A stretch of 12,328 nt of DNA from Ruminococcus sp. (GTDB taxonomy: Bacteria; Bacillota; Clostridia; Oscillospirales; Acutalibacteraceae). How positions within the stretch are numbered: the stretch's first letter is position 1; the number at the start of each line of letters is the position of its first letter. Shown piece after piece: positions 1 to 7,300 of the stretch. Location: NCBI GenBank assembly GCA_022510985.1, contig JAFLSL010000013.1:1-12328 (forward strand), given 5' to 3'. The notes under the pieces are model-generated. The model did no database searches. It had not been told where the DNA came from and worked only from the letters and a program-made list of their open reading frames with translations. The position numbers and the translations under genes were made by a program.

Positions 1-765
1 ACAATGGTTGATATTCAGGGTCTTGAGGACTTCTTCGGCGATATGGACTTTAAGGTAGCAGGTACTAAGGATGGCATCACAGCAATCCAGATGGACCTCA
101 AAATCAGCGGACTTCTTCCCGAAATGGTTAAAGAGGCACTTGAGAAAACTCACAAGGCCCGTAACTTTATACTCGACGAGATTATGCTCAAGGCTATCGC
201 AGAGCCGCGTCCCGAACTTTCAAAATATGCTCCGAAGATGTTTACGACCTCAATTCCTGCCGATAAGATTTCTGAGGTTATCGGCAAGAGCGGTAAGATT
301 ATTAAAGAAATTCAGGCTCAGTGCGAGTGTAAGGTTGATATCGAGGAAGACGGCGATAAGGGTAACGTATTTATCTCCGGTCTTGATGCAGATAAATGTA
401 AGAATGCTCTCAGTATGATTGAGACTATCGCAAACGATCCCGAGCCGGGTGCTATGTTCTACGGCAAGGTTACACGTCTTATGGACTTCGGTGCATTCGT
501 TGAAATCGCTCCCGGTAAAGAAGGACTTTGCCACGTAAGCCAGCTCGATGTTAAACGCACAAAGAACGTAACAGACGTTGTAAATGTCGGCGACGTTATC
601 CGCGTTAAGGTTCTCGAGATTGACGATAAGGGCAGACTTAACTTAAGCCGCAGAGCCGTACTTATTGAGGTTGACGGCTTAGAGCCGGAAAACGACCCTG
701 ATGAGGATAGAAAGAATTCACGTCCCCGCAGACCGCACGGCGACCGTCGTTCTCGCAGAAATTAA
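1..765 (+). CDS. pnp: Polynucleotide phosphorylase, C-terminal part (5'-truncated by window)
   Basis: PNPase is the phosphorolytic 3'-5' exoribonuclease of mRNA decay. The reading frame is open from base 1, so the N-terminal half lies upstream of the window. Counting from the Met at base 4, residues 3-21 carry the conserved DIQGLEDFFGDMDFKVAGT stretch of the second RNase PH core, with its conserved acidic residues (the DMDFKVAGT Asp is part of the active site in the family). A KH domain follows (about 80-141) with the GxxG loop IGKSGK. The S1 domain (about 149-218) opens YGKVTRLMDFGAFVE and ends GRLNLSRR. The tail is short and Arg-rich (RKNSRPRRPHGDRRSRRN), as is common in Firmicutes. The gene ends at TAA and is followed by its own terminator. 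It is more GC-rich than the phage-type genes downstream: selected 60-base lines hold 32 G+C at 421-480 and 16 at 8821-8880. The identification is very secure. Confidence 0.97.
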   Translation, partial: TMVDIQGLEDFFGDMDFKVAGTKDGITAIQMDLKISGLLPEMVKEALEKTHKARNFILDEIMLKAIAEPRPELSKYAPKMFTTSIPADKISEVIGKSGKIIKEIQAQCECKVDIEEDGDKGNVFISGLDADKCKNALSMIETIANDPEPGAMFYGKVTRLMDFGAFVEIAPGKEGLCHVSQLDVKRTKNVTDVVNVGDVIRVKVLEIDDKGRLNLSRRAVLIEVDGLEPENDPDEDRKNSRPRRPHGDRRSRRN

Positions 766-796
766 TGTTAAAAAAATAAAATTTTTAAAAATTTTC

Positions 797-835
797 AGAG
801 AAATTGCATTGTTTTATGCAATTTCTCTTTTTTTT
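797..835 (+). terminator. Intrinsic terminator of pnp
   Basis: A perfect 13-bp stem (AGAGAAATTGCAT at 797-809, ATGCAATTTCTCT at 816-828) with a 6-base loop is followed by an unbroken T run to 835. This is a textbook rho-independent terminator 31 bases after the pnp stop. It should separate pnp transcription from the cluster that begins at 872, unless there is read-through. Confidence 0.93.
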
Positions 836-871
836 GTGCTGTAAATGAGAGCTGAAAGAAAGGAGGATAAT

Positions 872-1336
872 ATGTCACAGCTTACTAAAAAAGAAAAGGC
901 GTTTTGCAGAAAGTATCTCGAAACAGGGAGCGTTGAGGAAGCTAAGCGTTTTTGCAAAATTTCTAAAGACTGCTACGAGCTTTTAACGCGTGATGATATT
1001 TTAAACGAGATTAAACGTCTCGGCGATGCGATGGATAAGAGCCTTGAGGTTATCGCTAAAAGTGCTTTAAAACGGCTCGCTGTGGGGAGTATTTCAGACG
1101 CGGTCAGTCTTATTTTTACCGAAAATCCTGATTCTGAAAAGTTAAAAGGGCTTGACCTCTTTATGGTCTCGGAAATAAAACGAAAGGATAACCTGACAGA
1201 AATTAAATTTTTCGATAGATTTAAGGCGGTGCAAAGCCTTATCGAAGGCTTTGAAAGTACAGAAAACGCGGTTCCGTTTTATGACGCTCTGATCGCAGGT
1301 GCTGAAAGACTTAACAAAACCGATAATGGAGATTAA
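872..1336 (+). CDS. terS: Terminase small subunit
   Basis: Predicted DNA-recognition subunit of the phage packaging motor, 154 residues, a usual length for the family. The N-terminus (LTKKEKAFCRKYLETGSVEEAKRF) looks like the helix-turn-helix start of Terminase_2/PBSX XtmA-type proteins, and the stretch EIKFFDRFKAVQSLIEG matches the family's closing helix (normally a xxK-(Y/F)-D-(R/K)-(L/F)-KA-L pattern). The start at 872 is chosen because AGGAGG at 861-866 sits 5 bases upstream; an in-frame ATG at 845 would put that site inside the gene. It lies directly upstream of, and overlaps by 11 bases, the large terminase gene, which is the strongest support. No convincing -35/-10 pair is visible between the pnp terminator and this start, so how the cluster is switched on is not evident here. 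Confidence 0.85.
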   Translation: MSQLTKKEKAFCRKYLETGSVEEAKRFCKISKDCYELLTRDDILNEIKRLGDAMDKSLEVIAKSALKRLAVGSISDAVSLIFTENPDSEKLKGLDLFMVSEIKRKDNLTEIKFFDRFKAVQSLIEGFESTENAVPFYDALIAGAERLNKTDNGD

Positions 1337-2567
1337 ACCATTTTCTAATAAGCAGTACAGGGTTTTGACATGGTGGTGCAAAAACAGTCCGAGCTTTGGT
1401 AAAGACGCAATAATTTGTGACGGCGCTGTGCGTTCAGGTAAGACATTTTGTATGTCACTATCGTTTGTGTTTTGGATGTTTTACCGATTTAATAATTCTA
1501 GCTTTGCAATTTGCGGAAAAACCATCAAAAGTGCCCGGAGAAATATCATAACACCAATGCTCCAAACCTTAAGACAGCTTGGGTTTTCAGTCGAAGAAAA
1601 GTTAAGCCAAAATCTTTTGATTATTTCCTACAGGGGCAGAGTTAACCGAGTATATATCTTTGGCGGAAAAGACGAGAGCAGTGCGTCTCTTATACAGGGT
1701 ATGACGCTTTCGGGTGTGTTGTTTGACGAGGTTGCACTTATGCCTCGTTCATTCGTTGAACAAGCCTTAGCAAGATGTTCGGTCGAGGGAAGTCGGTTTT
1801 GGTTTAACTGCAATCCTGAATATCCGGCACATTGGTTCTATCGCAATTGGATTAAAAACGCCGATAAAAAGAATGCGTTTTACCTGCATTTTACGATGAA
1901 GGACAATCCATCGCTTTCCAAAGATACCATAAAACGCTATGAAAGCCTGTACAGCGGAAGTTTTTACGAGAGATTTATTCTCGGAAAATGGGTAGCTGTT
2001 TCGGGTGCTGTTTATCCTTTTATGAAGGACGGCTCTTTTGTTAAAGTGCCTAATGGACCGTTCGAAAGCTTTGCTGTTTCAGTAGACTACGGAACGGTAA
2101 ATCCTGCGTCATTCGGACTTTGGGCACTTAAAGATGATGTGTGGTACCGCATTGACGAGATGTACTTCGACTCCCGAAAGGAAGGTTATCAAAAAACCGA
2201 TGAGGAACATTATAATTCTTTATTAGAATTAATTGGGAATCGAAAAGTAGGGGAGATTACAGTAGATCCGTCAGCGGCATCTTTTATCGAAACAATTCGC
2301 CGCCACGGCGAGCTTAATGTAACTCCGGCGGTTAATGATGTGCTTAACGGAATACGTTTAACGAGTACAGCTTTAAAGGAAGGGCGAATAAAAATTTGCG
2401 AAAACTGCAAAGACAGCATCCGCGAATTTTCTCTTTATCGCTGGAGCGAAAAGGGTATGGATACCCCGATAAAGGAAAACGACCACGCTATGGACGACAT
2501 ACGCTATTTTGTCGCCACAATTTTGGAGGGCAACGCTTGCTTTTCGGCATTTGCTGCCCGAAGATGA
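1326..2567 (+). CDS. terL: Terminase large subunit (ATPase/nuclease)
   Basis: Motor ATPase and headful-type nuclease that pumps DNA into proheads; 413 residues, PBSX XtmB/Terminase_3 type. Visible motifs: Walker A GAVRSGKT (33-40), Walker B VLFDEV (131-136, Asp134-Glu135), the coupling motif NCNPEYPAHWFY (161-172), and the RNase H-like nuclease carboxylates in VDYGTVNP (Asp254), TVDPSA (Asp314) and DHAMDDIRYF (Asp390/391). All catalytic positions look intact, so the gene is probably functional. The ATG at 1326 gives the N-terminus MEIKPFSNKQYRVLTWWC, which fits the family; an in-frame GTG at 1299 would add nine residues without a better ribosome binding site. The gene overlaps the end of terS and is followed by an 80- to 95-base gap holding the structured repeat described separately. 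Confidence 0.97.
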   Translation: MEIKPFSNKQYRVLTWWCKNSPSFGKDAIICDGAVRSGKTFCMSLSFVFWMFYRFNNSSFAICGKTIKSARRNIITPMLQTLRQLGFSVEEKLSQNLLIISYRGRVNRVYIFGGKDESSASLIQGMTLSGVLFDEVALMPRSFVEQALARCSVEGSRFWFNCNPEYPAHWFYRNWIKNADKKNAFYLHFTMKDNPSLSKDTIKRYESLYSGSFYERFILGKWVAVSGAVYPFMKDGSFVKVPNGPFESFAVSVDYGTVNPASFGLWALKDDVWYRIDEMYFDSRKEGYQKTDEEHYNSLLELIGNRKVGEITVDPSAASFIETIRRHGELNVTPAVNDVLNGIRLTSTALKEGRIKICENCKDSIREFSLYRWSEKGMDTPIKENDHAMDDIRYFVATILEGNACFSAFAARR

Positions 2568-2578
2568 ATTTCATAAAA

Positions 2579-2670
2579 GCATAAGAATTTTTTATTTATT
2601 TCTTATACGCCCACAGTAAGACAGAAGAAAATTCTTATGCACAATTTGTGGGCAGAAAGGCTGTGGAAAT
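2579..2670 (+). promoter_or_regulatory. Structured repeat, copy 1: hairpin/pseudoknot ahead of the portal start
   Basis: A perfect 13-bp inverted repeat (GCATAAGAATTTT at 2579-2591, AAAATTCTTATGC at 2628-2640) encloses an inner stem TCTTA (2601-2605)/TAAGA (2617-2621) with an 11-base loop. The loop contains GCCCACA (2609-2615), which is exactly complementary to TGTGGGC (2647-2653) outside the hairpin. Hairpin plus loop-to-flank pairing is a pseudoknot topology. Directly after the pseudoknot strand come AGAAAGG (2654-2660) and CTGTGGAAAT, running into the portal frame. A second copy lies at 11585-11667. There is no T run after the hairpin, so it is not a normal terminator. Likely roles, by inference: a translational control element acting through the ribosome binding site, or a dispersed mobile repeat. 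Pairing was worked out by eye. Confidence 0.65.
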
Positions 2671-3838
2671 CAAATTGAATTTCTTTAAAAGAAATAAGCT
2701 TGGGGATAATACGGACGCACCCGTATATCCCGTACCTGCGACCTCAAGCTCTCATCCGTTTTCTTCTCTGAATAATTATACTCCGCTTAAACGTGCGGAA
2801 TATGAGCTTTATTCTAGTCTCAGGGAAGCTGTTCCTGTTATTGACGCGGCTATTGATAAGACGATAAGACTTATGGGTAATTTTGAGGTTACTACCGAGA
2901 ATAAGGCAATTGAAAAACAGCTTAATAAGTTCTTAAATTCTGTTGCGGTAAACGGCGGAAACCACGGAATATTTCCTTTCATTACAACCTACTTAAACGA
3001 GCTTTTGACCTATGGCGAGGCTGTCGGTGAAATCGTTTTAAGCGGTGATAAAAGCGAGATTGTCGCACTTTATAATGCAAACTTAAAGGATGTTTGTATT
3101 ATAGCCGATGACAGTCCGCTCAATCTGAAGGTTTGTAAAAATGACGTGAATTTAACCCCTGCAAAATACCAGAGCCTTATTATTCCGACTCTTCTCAATC
3201 CCGAGCCGGGAACGGTAAAGGGAACGTCAATTTTAAAAGGTCTGCCGTTTGTCAGCGAGATATTACTCACGATTTTTAATTCTATAAAAGCAAATTGGGA
3301 ACGCGTAGGCGATGTAAGATTTGCTGTTACCTACAAACCTGATAATACTTCATCCGCCGTAACCAAAAGGCAGGCACAGATGATTGCCGACGAATGGAGC
3401 AAGGCTATGCGTTCAAGAGACGTATGTGATTTTGTTTCGGTAGGCGATGTAAGCGTTAAGGTTATCGGGGCTGATAATCAGATTTTAGATTGCGACGTAC
3501 CCATTCGTCATATTCTCGAGCAGATTATCGCTAAGCTCTCTTTACCGCCGTTTGTCCTCGGAATTAGCTGGTCAAGCACCGAGAGAATGAGCACTCAGCA
3601 GGCGGATATTTTAACCAGTGAGCTTGAATTTTACCGTTCGCTTATAACGCCCGTAATCGCTAAAATCTCGAAATTATTTTTAAGACTTCAGGGTTACGAT
3701 GAAGACGTTAATGTTAAATGGGATTTAATTAATCTTCAGGACGAGGTAGAGCTTTCGCAGGCACGTTTAAATAACGCACAGGCTTTAGAGATTGAAAAAC
3801 GAACAGAGGTGAATAATGAAGACAGCACAAGTTATTAA
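2663..3838 (+). CDS. Phage portal protein
   Basis: Predicted dodecameric portal at the head vertex, through which terminase packs DNA and to which the connector attaches. It is PBSX XkdE-like in position and length (about 391 residues). Recognisable stretches are the N-terminal LKRAEYELYSSLREAVPVIDAAIDKTIRLMGNFEV, the central LLTYGEAVGEIVL, and the C-terminal LPPFVLGISWSSTERMSTQQADILTSELEFYRSLITPVI, typical of the portal stem and clip region. The start is uncertain: in-frame GTG codons exist at 2648 and 2663 and TTG at 2675, all within or just after the structured repeat. I chose 2663 because it corresponds to the ATG of the second repeat copy, but the AGAAAGG site is only 2 bases away from it. 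The end overlaps the protease gene by 23 bases. Confidence 0.9.
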   Translation: MEIKLNFFKRNKLGDNTDAPVYPVPATSSSHPFSSLNNYTPLKRAEYELYSSLREAVPVIDAAIDKTIRLMGNFEVTTENKAIEKQLNKFLNSVAVNGGNHGIFPFITTYLNELLTYGEAVGEIVLSGDKSEIVALYNANLKDVCIIADDSPLNLKVCKNDVNLTPAKYQSLIIPTLLNPEPGTVKGTSILKGLPFVSEILLTIFNSIKANWERVGDVRFAVTYKPDNTSSAVTKRQAQMIADEWSKAMRSRDVCDFVSVGDVSVKVIGADNQILDCDVPIRHILEQIIAKLSLPPFVLGISWSSTERMSTQQADILTSELEFYRSLITPVIAKISKLFLRLQGYDEDVNVKWDLINLQDEVELSQARLNNAQALEIEKRTEVNNEDSTSY

Positions 3839-4778
3839 AAATACTGCCGTTAAGGACGGCGAGCTTGAGCTTATAAACAGCTACGCTCGCAGAGAGCTTA
3901 ACGAGGACGAGGTATATGTATTTTCGGTTGTACTTTGCGACAACGATGTCGACAGAGATTTTGAGCGATTTACCGTTGAAAGTCTTGAAATGCTCTCTCA
4001 GCTTTTTGTCGGAAAAACGGGAATTTTTGACCATAATCCAAAGGCTGAAAATCAGACAGCACGCATTATAAGCTGTAGCGTTGAAGCTGTTTCGGGCAAA
4101 AAGAACAGCGTCGGCGATGATTATTTCAGACTTGTTGCAAGAGCGTATATGCCGATTAGTGAGAGCAACAAGGAACTTCGTCTTTCAATCGACAGCGGTA
4201 TAACCCGCGAGGTAAGTGTCGGCTGTGCGGTTGAAAAGACAATATGCAGTATTTGCGGAAATGATATAAACTCCCACGAATGCAGTCATATCAAGGGCGA
4301 GCTCTACGGAGATTCTCTCTGTTACGGAGAGCTTGTGAATCCTTATGATGCGTATGAGTTCAGCTTTGTTGCCGTACCGGCTCAAAAGCAGGCGGGTGTA
4401 ATCAAATCATTTAAAGGAAAGGAAAAGTCAATGTCAGATATTATAAAATCCATCGAAAAATGCGAGGCTATCGCTCTTTCAAATGGTGATTGTAAAAAAC
4501 TTAAGGCATATATCGACAACCTGAAAAAGCAGGCTGCCGACGGTGTGGTTTACAGAAACAGTTTAATCGGAGATGTTCTCAAATACAGTGCTATAGTTCA
4601 GCCTGAAATCTCGAGAAAAACTATGGAAAGCGTTGCAACGTCGCTCAGTATCGAAGAGCTTAAAGAATTCAAAAGTGCTTACAAAAAGAAAATGAACGGC
4701 GAAAATGCTGTTAAACCTCAGCTTTACGTTGAGAAATCCGATAAGAAAACAAATACAAATACAGAGTTTAAAATTTAA
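3816..4778 (+). CDS. Prohead maturation protease with scaffold-like C-terminus and Cys/His insert
   Basis: 320 residues, in the PBSX XkdF position between portal and capsid. The first two thirds fit an HK97-type prohead serine protease: a candidate catalytic His in GIFDHNP (His73) and a candidate Ser in ITREVSVGC (Ser134), followed by the β-strand AYEFSFVAVPAQ (179-190). Between them and that strand lies a compact metal-site-like segment: C144-x2-C147, H154, C156, H158 and then C169. The last 115 residues (206-320) are charged and mainly helical by appearance, like a scaffold/delta domain that would be cleaved off in the prohead. An internal ATG at 4431 with AAAGGA 7 bases upstream could produce that part separately. 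Protease role is inferred from motifs and position; the catalytic assignment is by eye. Confidence 0.75.
   Translation: MKTAQVIKNTAVKDGELELINSYARRELNEDEVYVFSVVLCDNDVDRDFERFTVESLEMLSQLFVGKTGIFDHNPKAENQTARIISCSVEAVSGKKNSVGDDYFRLVARAYMPISESNKELRLSIDSGITREVSVGCAVEKTICSICGNDINSHECSHIKGELYGDSLCYGELVNPYDAYEFSFVAVPAQKQAGVIKSFKGKEKSMSDIIKSIEKCEAIALSNGDCKKLKAYIDNLKKQAADGVVYRNSLIGDVLKYSAIVQPEISRKTMESVATSLSIEELKEFKSAYKKKMNGENAVKPQLYVEKSDKKTNTNTEFKI
4431..4778 (+). CDS. Possible nested scaffold protein from internal start
   Basis: In frame within the protease gene, ATG at 4431 (Met206) is preceded by AAAGGA at 4418-4423 with a 7-base spacer, a good initiation context for this cluster. It would yield a 115-residue protein beginning MSDIIKSIEKCEAIALSNGD, rich in Lys and Glu and without obvious globular motifs, ending NTNTEFKI. 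Lambda Nu3 inside gene C is the established precedent for a scaffold made from an internal start in the protease gene. Purine-rich runs are common in such AT-rich genes, so the site could be chance. Confidence 0.35.
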   Translation: MSDIIKSIEKCEAIALSNGDCKKLKAYIDNLKKQAADGVVYRNSLIGDVLKYSAIVQPEISRKTMESVATSLSIEELKEFKSAYKKKMNGENAVKPQLYVEKSDKKTNTNTEFKI

Positions 4779-4787
4779 GGAGGACAT

Positions 4788-5123
4788 ATGAACGTAGATT
4801 TTAAGGGCTACGGCGAAAACGTAGCAACATTTATTTGTGACGACAACTCGCTTAAAGCGGGCGATTTTGTAAAAATGAAGGATAACAATACGGTGTGTGC
4901 AGCTACGTCAGGCAGCGATATTATCGGCTGTTGCGTTGGTGTTCGAGATGACTATGCCGCTGTACAGCTTTCAGGCTATATTGAGGCTAAGGCTAATGCA
5001 AAAATCACTCTCGGCTTAACCGGTATCAGCGTATCAAGTGCCGATACAGTTCAGTCGTCAACATCAGCTTCGAAGCACCTTGTTGTTTATTCTGATGAAA
5101 ATACAGTAGGATTTATTCTTTAA
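4788..5123 (+). CDS. Small capsid-associated protein, probable decoration/cement protein
   Basis: 111 residues, sitting between protease/scaffold and major capsid protein, where many Firmicute phages encode a decoration or DUF2190-like cement protein. The sequence looks all-β: KGYGENVATFICDDNSLKAGDFVKMKDNNTV, followed by GCCVGVRDDYAAVQLSGYIEAK with alternating hydrophobics, as in the Gly/Val-rich β-barrel of DUF2190-like proteins. AAGGAGG (4777-4783) overlaps the preceding stop and lies 4 bases before the ATG, so translation is likely strong and equal to that of the capsid gene, which uses the nearly identical leader. Assignment comes from position and fold appearance, not from a diagnostic motif. 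Confidence 0.55.
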   Translation: MNVDFKGYGENVATFICDDNSLKAGDFVKMKDNNTVCAATSGSDIIGCCVGVRDDYAAVQLSGYIEAKANAKITLGLTGISVSSADTVQSSTSASKHLVVYSDENTVGFIL

Positions 5124-5132
5124 GGAGGAAAT

Positions 5133-6146
5133 ATGGCTAATTTTGAAAATATAACAATTGAAAAGGGTATGTACCAGTCAGGCTCAAAAAATCTGACAGA
5201 CGTTTTGGAAACTCTCGATCCTTCCGAAAATTACGAGGGTACAGCCCTTGAGGGGCTAGACGCATTCGGACGTCAGCTAAAAAGATTTGATATTAAGGTA
5301 TCGGGTAAGGGCAGCGACTGCGTTGAGAAATTTTTCCAAACCAGTAACTCCGCCGCACTTTTCCCAGAGTATGTCAGCCGAGCTGTTAAGCAGGGTATGG
5401 AACAGGCAGATATTATCCCCGATATTGTTGCTACAGTAACCAATATTGACGGTATGGACTACAGAAGCGTTGCGTCAATTCCCTCAGAAGATGACAAAAC
5501 CTTAAAGGTAGTTGCTGAGGGTGCTCAGATTCCGCAGACAGTTGTAAAAACTCAGGAAAACCTTGTTAAGCTACATAAGCGTGGAAGAATGCTCGTATCG
5601 TCTTACGAGGCACTTCGTTTTCAGCGTCTCGATCTCTTTACTGTAACACTTAACCAGATCGGTGCATATATTAGACGTGCCCAGCTTAAAGACGCTGTTG
5701 ACGTTCTCTTAAACGGTGATGGTAACGACAATGCCTGCAGCGTAATTCCGGTTGCAAAATCAACTGACGGCATTACATACGCTGATTTAGTAAAGCTTTG
5801 GGCAGAGCTTAGTCCCTATGAGCTTAATACAATTCTCGCCCCGACTGACGCAATGCAGAGTATTCTTTCAATGGACGATATGAAAGACAGCACAGCAGGA
5901 CTTAATTTCCAGGGAACCGGAAAGATGGTAACACCCTTGGGTGCTAATTTACTTCATACTCCGTCAATCGAATCAGGCAAGCTTATCGGTCTTGATAAAA
6001 ACTGTGCTCTCGAAATGGTGCAGGCAGGCGATGTTGTAACAGATTACGACAAGCTTATTGACCGCCAGCTTGAGCGTGCCGCAATCAGCTGCACCGCAGG
6101 CTTTGCAAAGATTTTCAAAGAATCCGCAAAGGCTCTCTCTTACTAA
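5133..6146 (+). CDS. Major capsid protein (HK97-type)
   Basis: 337 residues, the shell protein of the head, in the PBSX XkdG position. The N-terminal part up to about residue 50 (LTDVLETLDPSENYEGTALEGLDAFGRQLKRFDI) is followed by SAALFPEYVSRAVKQGMEQADIIPDIVATVTNIDGMDYRSV, the N-arm and E-loop-like region that opens many Firmicute HK97-fold capsids. Later, KLHKRGRMLVSSYEALRFQRLDLFTVTLNQIGAYIRRAQLKDAVDVLLNGDG resembles the spine helix, and the C-terminal half (LAPTDAMQSILSMDDM, GANLLHTPSIESGKLIGLDK, the TDYDKLIDRQLERAAIS stretch) resembles the A/P-domain end of this family. AAGGAGG 4 bases before ATG indicates high expression. No deletion or frameshift is seen. Confidence 0.92.
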   Translation: MANFENITIEKGMYQSGSKNLTDVLETLDPSENYEGTALEGLDAFGRQLKRFDIKVSGKGSDCVEKFFQTSNSAALFPEYVSRAVKQGMEQADIIPDIVATVTNIDGMDYRSVASIPSEDDKTLKVVAEGAQIPQTVVKTQENLVKLHKRGRMLVSSYEALRFQRLDLFTVTLNQIGAYIRRAQLKDAVDVLLNGDGNDNACSVIPVAKSTDGITYADLVKLWAELSPYELNTILAPTDAMQSILSMDDMKDSTAGLNFQGTGKMVTPLGANLLHTPSIESGKLIGLDKNCALEMVQAGDVVTDYDKLIDRQLERAAISCTAGFAKIFKESAKALSY

Positions 6147-6155
6147 GAGGCAGAT

Positions 6156-6521
6156 ATGAACTTCGAGAAAATACTGAACAGATTTAAGCTTATCTCGGGG
6201 TTAGCCGATGATGAGGCACAAAAGTGGGGCGACCTTATTAAAGAATCAAACTCCTATGTCAGAGGTCTTGTGACTAAAGTTGAGCTTTTTGATTCTGATG
6301 AGGATAGGATTGATAACGCCTCGGCGGTCTATGCTTATTACCGATATATCTGCTACAACGTTGACGAGGAAAGCAGTTTTTCGGCGGGAACTTTAAAAGT
6401 TAACCTTAATCAGAATAAGCTTACCTACGCTAAGAAAATGTGGGAATCAGAGCTTGAGGGCTTAAGCGATTTAACCGATACTTCAGAATCTAACTCAACA
6501 TTTGTGTTTAAGAGGGTGTAA
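6156..6521 (+). CDS. Head-tail connector, adaptor type
   Basis: 121 residues, first gene after the capsid. Phages of this type carry here the adaptor that docks under the portal (gp6/gp15-like, YqbG in the PBSX/skin elements). The sequence is helical and acidic: FKLISGLADDEAQKWGDLIKESNSYVRGLV, followed by DNASAVYAYYRYICYNVDEESSF, which resembles the α-helical bundle of connector proteins with the aromatic Y-A-Y-Y-R-Y cluster. A GAGG lies upstream of the ATG. The gene ends 4 bases before the next start. Role is assigned from order, size and helical pattern. Confidence 0.6.
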   Translation: MNFEKILNRFKLISGLADDEAQKWGDLIKESNSYVRGLVTKVELFDSDEDRIDNASAVYAYYRYICYNVDEESSFSAGTLKVNLNQNKLTYAKKMWESELEGLSDLTDTSESNSTFVFKRV

Positions 6522-6525
6522 AGTT

Positions 6526-6873
6526 TTGAAATTTCCTACAAAGTTAATTAATAAATACGGAGTTGTATTAAATCTTAACTGTAACGGTGAAACTATAAGT
6601 GTAAAAGGAATTTTAGAGCCGTTTCATTATTCGTATAAAAGTTATTTTAATCCTAAAAGACTTCCGTCAGGAATTTTTGATTCTCGTCATTATCTTTTGA
6701 TTTTGTCACCCGAATGCAAAAATATGATATTTCGCAACACATTTGTTGAAAAAGGTATAGAAAAATATAGGGTTAAATCGGTAGAAACCTATTGTGCAAA
6801 CGGACAAGATTTATATGTGTGGGCGGTATTAACCGCCTGCACAACCTACAGTTTGGAGGACGATTATGAATAG
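6526..6873 (+). CDS. Probable head-closure (stopper) protein, TTG start
   Basis: 115 residues beginning (TTG)KFPTKLINKYGVVLNLNCNGETISVKGILEPFHY. β-rich, with RLPSGIFDSRHYLLILSPECKNM in the middle and a basic segment KGIEKYRVKSVETY, then YVWAVLTAC near the end. In gene order it occupies the head-closure slot (PBSX YqbH/XkdH-like; SPP1 gp16-like role). The TTG at 6526 is preferred because GAGGG (6512-6516) lies 9 bases upstream and because this start is just past the preceding stop; a TTG at 6502 would overlap the previous gene. No domain is identified with certainty. Confidence 0.45.
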   Translation: MKFPTKLINKYGVVLNLNCNGETISVKGILEPFHYSYKSYFNPKRLPSGIFDSRHYLLILSPECKNMIFRNTFVEKGIEKYRVKSVETYCANGQDLYVWAVLTACTTYSLEDDYE

Positions 6874-7300
6874 TATAACTGATATAGCAGATACACTTAT
6901 CAGAGATGCAAAAAAAGATTCTCAGCTTGATGATATTCATTTTCTGAAGGAGCACACTCTTGTGACCTATAACTCGAACGATGAAGGTCTCACCGCGGTT
7001 GTAAATATTGAAGATGTACGGCACTTAAAGAGCTTTGTGTCACGACTTTATAAATTAGGCTCATACGGAGATATCTTTTCTTCTAAGCTTAATATAAGGC
7101 TTTATGCGGGCAGTGATATTTGGGGCTATGATTTAATAAAAAATGCACTTATTTTAAGAAAAGCTATCATAGACGCCGACAGCAGCGGTTTTATAAAAAA
7201 CAGCAGCATAAGTCAGGTGAAGTACGAAAACAACAGCGGTGCCGTGTATAGAGATATAAGCTTTAATATCGAATATGTTTTATGCGAGGCGGTAGTATGA
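6866..7300 (+). CDS. Probable tail terminator/completion protein
   Basis: 144 residues. It starts 8 bases inside the previous gene with GGAGG (6855-6859) 6 bases upstream of ATG, and ends in an ATGA overlap with the next gene. The N-terminal helix (NSITDIADTLIRDAKKDSQLDDIHFL) is followed by a mixed α/β body with SSKLNIRLYAGSDIWGYDLIKNALILRKAIID and a closing strand DISFNIEYVLCEAVV. The pattern (helix with repeated-unit strands, then S-I-S-Q-V-K-Y segments ending in a long β-strand) and the gene position fit tail terminator proteins, which cap the tail and join it to the connector. There is no diagnostic motif. Confidence 0.4.
   Translation: MNSITDIADTLIRDAKKDSQLDDIHFLKEHTLVTYNSNDEGLTAVVNIEDVRHLKSFVSRLYKLGSYGDIFSSKLNIRLYAGSDIWGYDLIKNALILRKAIIDADSSGFIKNSSISQVKYENNSGAVYRDISFNIEYVLCEAVV

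Noticed and set aside
250..534. Open frames on the minus strand within pnp and elsewhere in the cluster
   Set aside because: They lie opposite clearly coding genes, have no binding sites of note and no recognisable domains.
836..871. A promoter for the cluster between the pnp terminator and terS
   Set aside because: No convincing -35/-10 pair is visible; the sequence is mostly T run and ribosome binding site.
2579..2640. The 13-bp hairpin before the portal as a terminator of terL
   Set aside because: The stem is not followed by a T run, and the downstream portal gene has no other visible promoter; the loop-to-flank pairing and the second copy explain it better.
2602..2653. CRISPR repeat, insertion sequence end or DnaA boxes in the structured repeat
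   Set aside because: Only two distant copies, no spacers, no transposase gene; the CCACA-type cores do not match the DnaA box consensus.
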